Below are positions 34,974 to 40,000 of a DNA stretch of 40,000 nt, in pieces. The DNA is from Bigelowiella natans CCMP2755 (taxonomy: Eukaryota > Cercozoa > Chlorarachniophyceae). The number at the start of each line of letters is the position of its first letter. Position 1 is the first letter of the stretch. The position numbers and the translations under genes were made by a program. The stretch lies in the NCBI GenBank assembly GCA_000320545.1, contig ADNK01000889.1:1-40000 (forward strand). The letters run 5' to 3'. The notes beneath the pieces were generated by a model. That model was not told the origin of the DNA and ran no database searches. It saw only the letters and a program-made list of their open reading frames with translations.

Positions 34974-35865
34974 GTGTACAATTTTGATTTAACACACTAT
35001 TTGAAAGGATGGAATAATGCATTCACGATAACCTCTAATTTTATCGGTATTAATGAAATTAATTGAAGGCCATTTGCTCTTTCGAAGCTTCAATTTTAAT
35101 TTCCATATGTTCTTTGTAAATTCCCTGTCATTACATTATCAGTATATCAGATTGCTTAATTATTAAAATAGCAATGTGTATTCACATACTTGTGAGATAA
35201 TGCGAGCTTTGCGTTACTATTCTCAATGACATAGGTCATTTTTTGAATGCTGACAGAAACACATTACTCTGTTATCAATAGTGCCTGTAGCATCATAGCA
35301 TCATAGAGATGCTGGGACCTATATTCGAGTCTAGAAGGATTCGGAGGATAGATTGGAACCGCGACTAGTCCGGCAATCATGCAACCGATAAATGCCTTTT
35401 TGAAAATGTATTGATATCAAAGGAATAAAACTAGGTTAATAATTTCATGCTAGCAGATTACGTAATAGAGATTCTCATCGTTTTCAACGGATTCTTATCT
35501 ATTAATGTGGATCGGGCTACAATAAATGCATCAATATCTTGAAATTACATGACCTGGATGAAATCGAGACTAAATGCGTAGCACATTACAACACGATCCC
35601 CCCTTTTTATGCCTTTTATTGACATTAGGTTTTGAGCTATCCTCTCGGCATGTCCCCAAGCTTCGCTATACGTAATCTCCTGTTTCACAGAGCCATTTCC
35701 TTCGATCCATGCGTACAAAAGCTTATCAGGCTGCTTTTCAACATGGTTCTTGAAGGTGTTTAGTAATTTTTCTCTGTCCCCTGTAATGTTGCCCAAATGA
35801 CTCAGTTTCATTTCACTTTCCGCCGTAGGCATCATCTCCTCACGAGGTCCGTGCGCGCCCGCCAT
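28487..35865 (-). CDS. Fatty acyl-AMP ligase - carrier protein - Pls-type triple membrane/beta-helix synthetase
   Basis: Multidomain enzyme of about 1,730 residues. Exons: 35865-35554, 35395-35319, 35249-35190, 35124-35033, 34864-34749, 34689-34619, 34539-34448, 34368-34320, 34256-34220, 34129-34014, 33960-33903, 33846-33766, 33711-33654, 33587-33493, 33435-33324, 33264-33167, 33115-33070, 33013-32976, 32908-32844, 32778-32683, 32628-~32540, 32409-32325, 32268-32132, 32046-31763, 31699-31586, 31501-31261, 31196-30821, 30759-30614, 30557-~29271, 29152-28487. The adenylation domain (1 to about 590) has FAAL hallmarks: GLVAVPIYPPNPSRLE, LAFLQYTSGSTGDPKG, WLPQYHDLGLI, APNFSFELVMRK, CYGLAEHVV, WLRTGDIGYM, PKTSSGKLRR. 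The carrier domain has LVDSIQLLEL with the phosphopantetheine Ser near 702. From about 910 three modules follow, each with a pair of membrane helices and a hexapeptide beta-helix (LGAKIGRYNV, FGAKVGNNAC). It likely activates an acyl group, loads it on the carrier and hands it to the membrane half. Uncertain are the exon 6 donor (apparently GC), the junction after exon 21, and the end of exon 29. Confidence 0.88.
34926..34969. repeat. (GA)n microsatellite in an intron of the FAAL/Pls-like gene
   Basis: The one long GA run in this gene. It lies in the intron between exons 4 and 5 and reads as (CT)n on the gene strand, upstream of the acceptor at 34865. Confidence 0.95.
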
Positions 35866-36487
35866 AACAAGCGAGGCAAAAACTGATTCGATCAATGATC
35901 TCTCTGTTTCTGGCCTGATCGAATGTCGCAGCAGGGAAACACGATCAATTTGATCAATTCGGCTTCTTCCATACTGAACACTTTGCTTTGTTCACTCACA
36001 CTCATGTGCAATTTGTTGCCCGTACATTCACAGAGTCTTGCAAAAACAGCCCGCGTTTCGCGCGTATGAGGGCCGGCCGCAGCCCGGAAATCTAGAAATC
36101 AGAGAACAACTTGAAATCTATGGAGCTGCGAAATGTCCATCCGCATGGCTGTAGAACTATGTCGCGAAGGAGCTGCGCGCTTCCAATTTCGAACAATGCC
36201 GAGTTGCACGCCTTGTCACGTCCAAAGACGGGTGAGCATCACAGAATGAACTTTGTTTTGTTGGCGACAACAACAAATGGCGATCCGAAAATTTTCGCGG
36301 CGGGATCACAGACCTATTCGATTATCAACCAGGGTCTCGCTATCCAGGGTTCTCGCCCTTACGACCTAAATGATTTCATGTCGTATCAGGGTAACATCCA
36401 TGGATATAGCCCCGCGCTTATTTGCATTCTTGTTGCAGGCTGAAACAATCGCCTGTTTCTCTTTTTCAGTATTTTTCGGCAAGAAAA
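35866..36487. promoter_or_regulatory. Divergent spacer, likely promoter region for two genes
   Basis: About 620 bases separate the start of the FAAL/Pls-like gene (-) from that of the chromodomain gene (+). It should contain both promoters. An open frame at 36111-36443 has no recognised domain. A 24-base segment at 36266-36289 is almost identical to 15758-15781. Confidence 0.35.

Positions 36488-40000
<3,513 letters not shown>

Noticed and set aside
28487-35865. Interpretation as a true Pls-type amino-acid-activating synthetase
   Set aside because: The adenylation domain shows fatty acyl-AMP ligase hallmarks (WLPQYHDLGLI, APNFSFELVMRK) and not the usual amino-acid A-domain core sequence, so amino-acid activation is not supported.

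Overview
This is a nuclear genome segment from a eukaryote, most likely an alga with a complex (secondary) plastid. Genes are split into many short exons with GT..AG introns, and dinucleotide and trinucleotide microsatellites fill introns and spacers. One gene (ClpB) starts with a signal-peptide-like hydrophobic stretch followed by a Ser/Arg-rich transit-like region, the usual layout for proteins sent to a plastid through the ER. A stramenopile (ochrophyte) or chlorarachniophyte would fit; the sequence does not settle which. There are no operons, so gene products are connected by function and not by position.

Left part (1-14,115). The 3' half of a mitochondrial carrier gene runs off the left edge (+). 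Next come an intronless organellar ClpB disaggregase (-), a 12-exon oxysterol-binding-related protein consisting of the lipid-transfer domain alone (+), a small three-exon single-span protein (-), and, divergent from it, a five-exon gene for a diverged ribosomal protein eL31 domain fused to about 130 acidic residues (+). I rebuilt exons by hand from splice sites and reading phase. For the ORP, pyruvate kinase and small single-span protein every junction closes in frame over the whole coding sequence, which is strong internal support.

Middle part (14,116-28,486). A poorly coding stretch holds two weak candidate genes. It is followed by a 23-exon pyruvate kinase (+), an ankyrin-repeat pseudogene (-), and an intronless gene for a protein with six CCCH zinc fingers (three copies of a two-finger module) and a C-terminal SAM domain (+). 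About 2 kb of non-coding DNA after it contains a striking CTAG/GCTAGC-rich block.

Right part (28,487-40,000). The most unusual locus is a gene of about 30 exons on the minus strand. It encodes a roughly 1,730-residue protein: a fatty acyl-AMP ligase-type adenylation domain, a carrier domain, then three copies of a membrane-pair plus left-handed beta-helix module. The overall plan is that of epsilon-poly-lysine synthetase (Pls) and related NRPS terminal domains, but with an acyl-loading front end. Its region is visibly AT-richer and has fewer microsatellites than its neighbours. A short spacer separates it from a divergent gene for a chromodomain plus RanBP2-type zinc finger protein, which continues past the right edge.

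No rRNA, tRNA, CRISPR array or intact mobile element was recognised.
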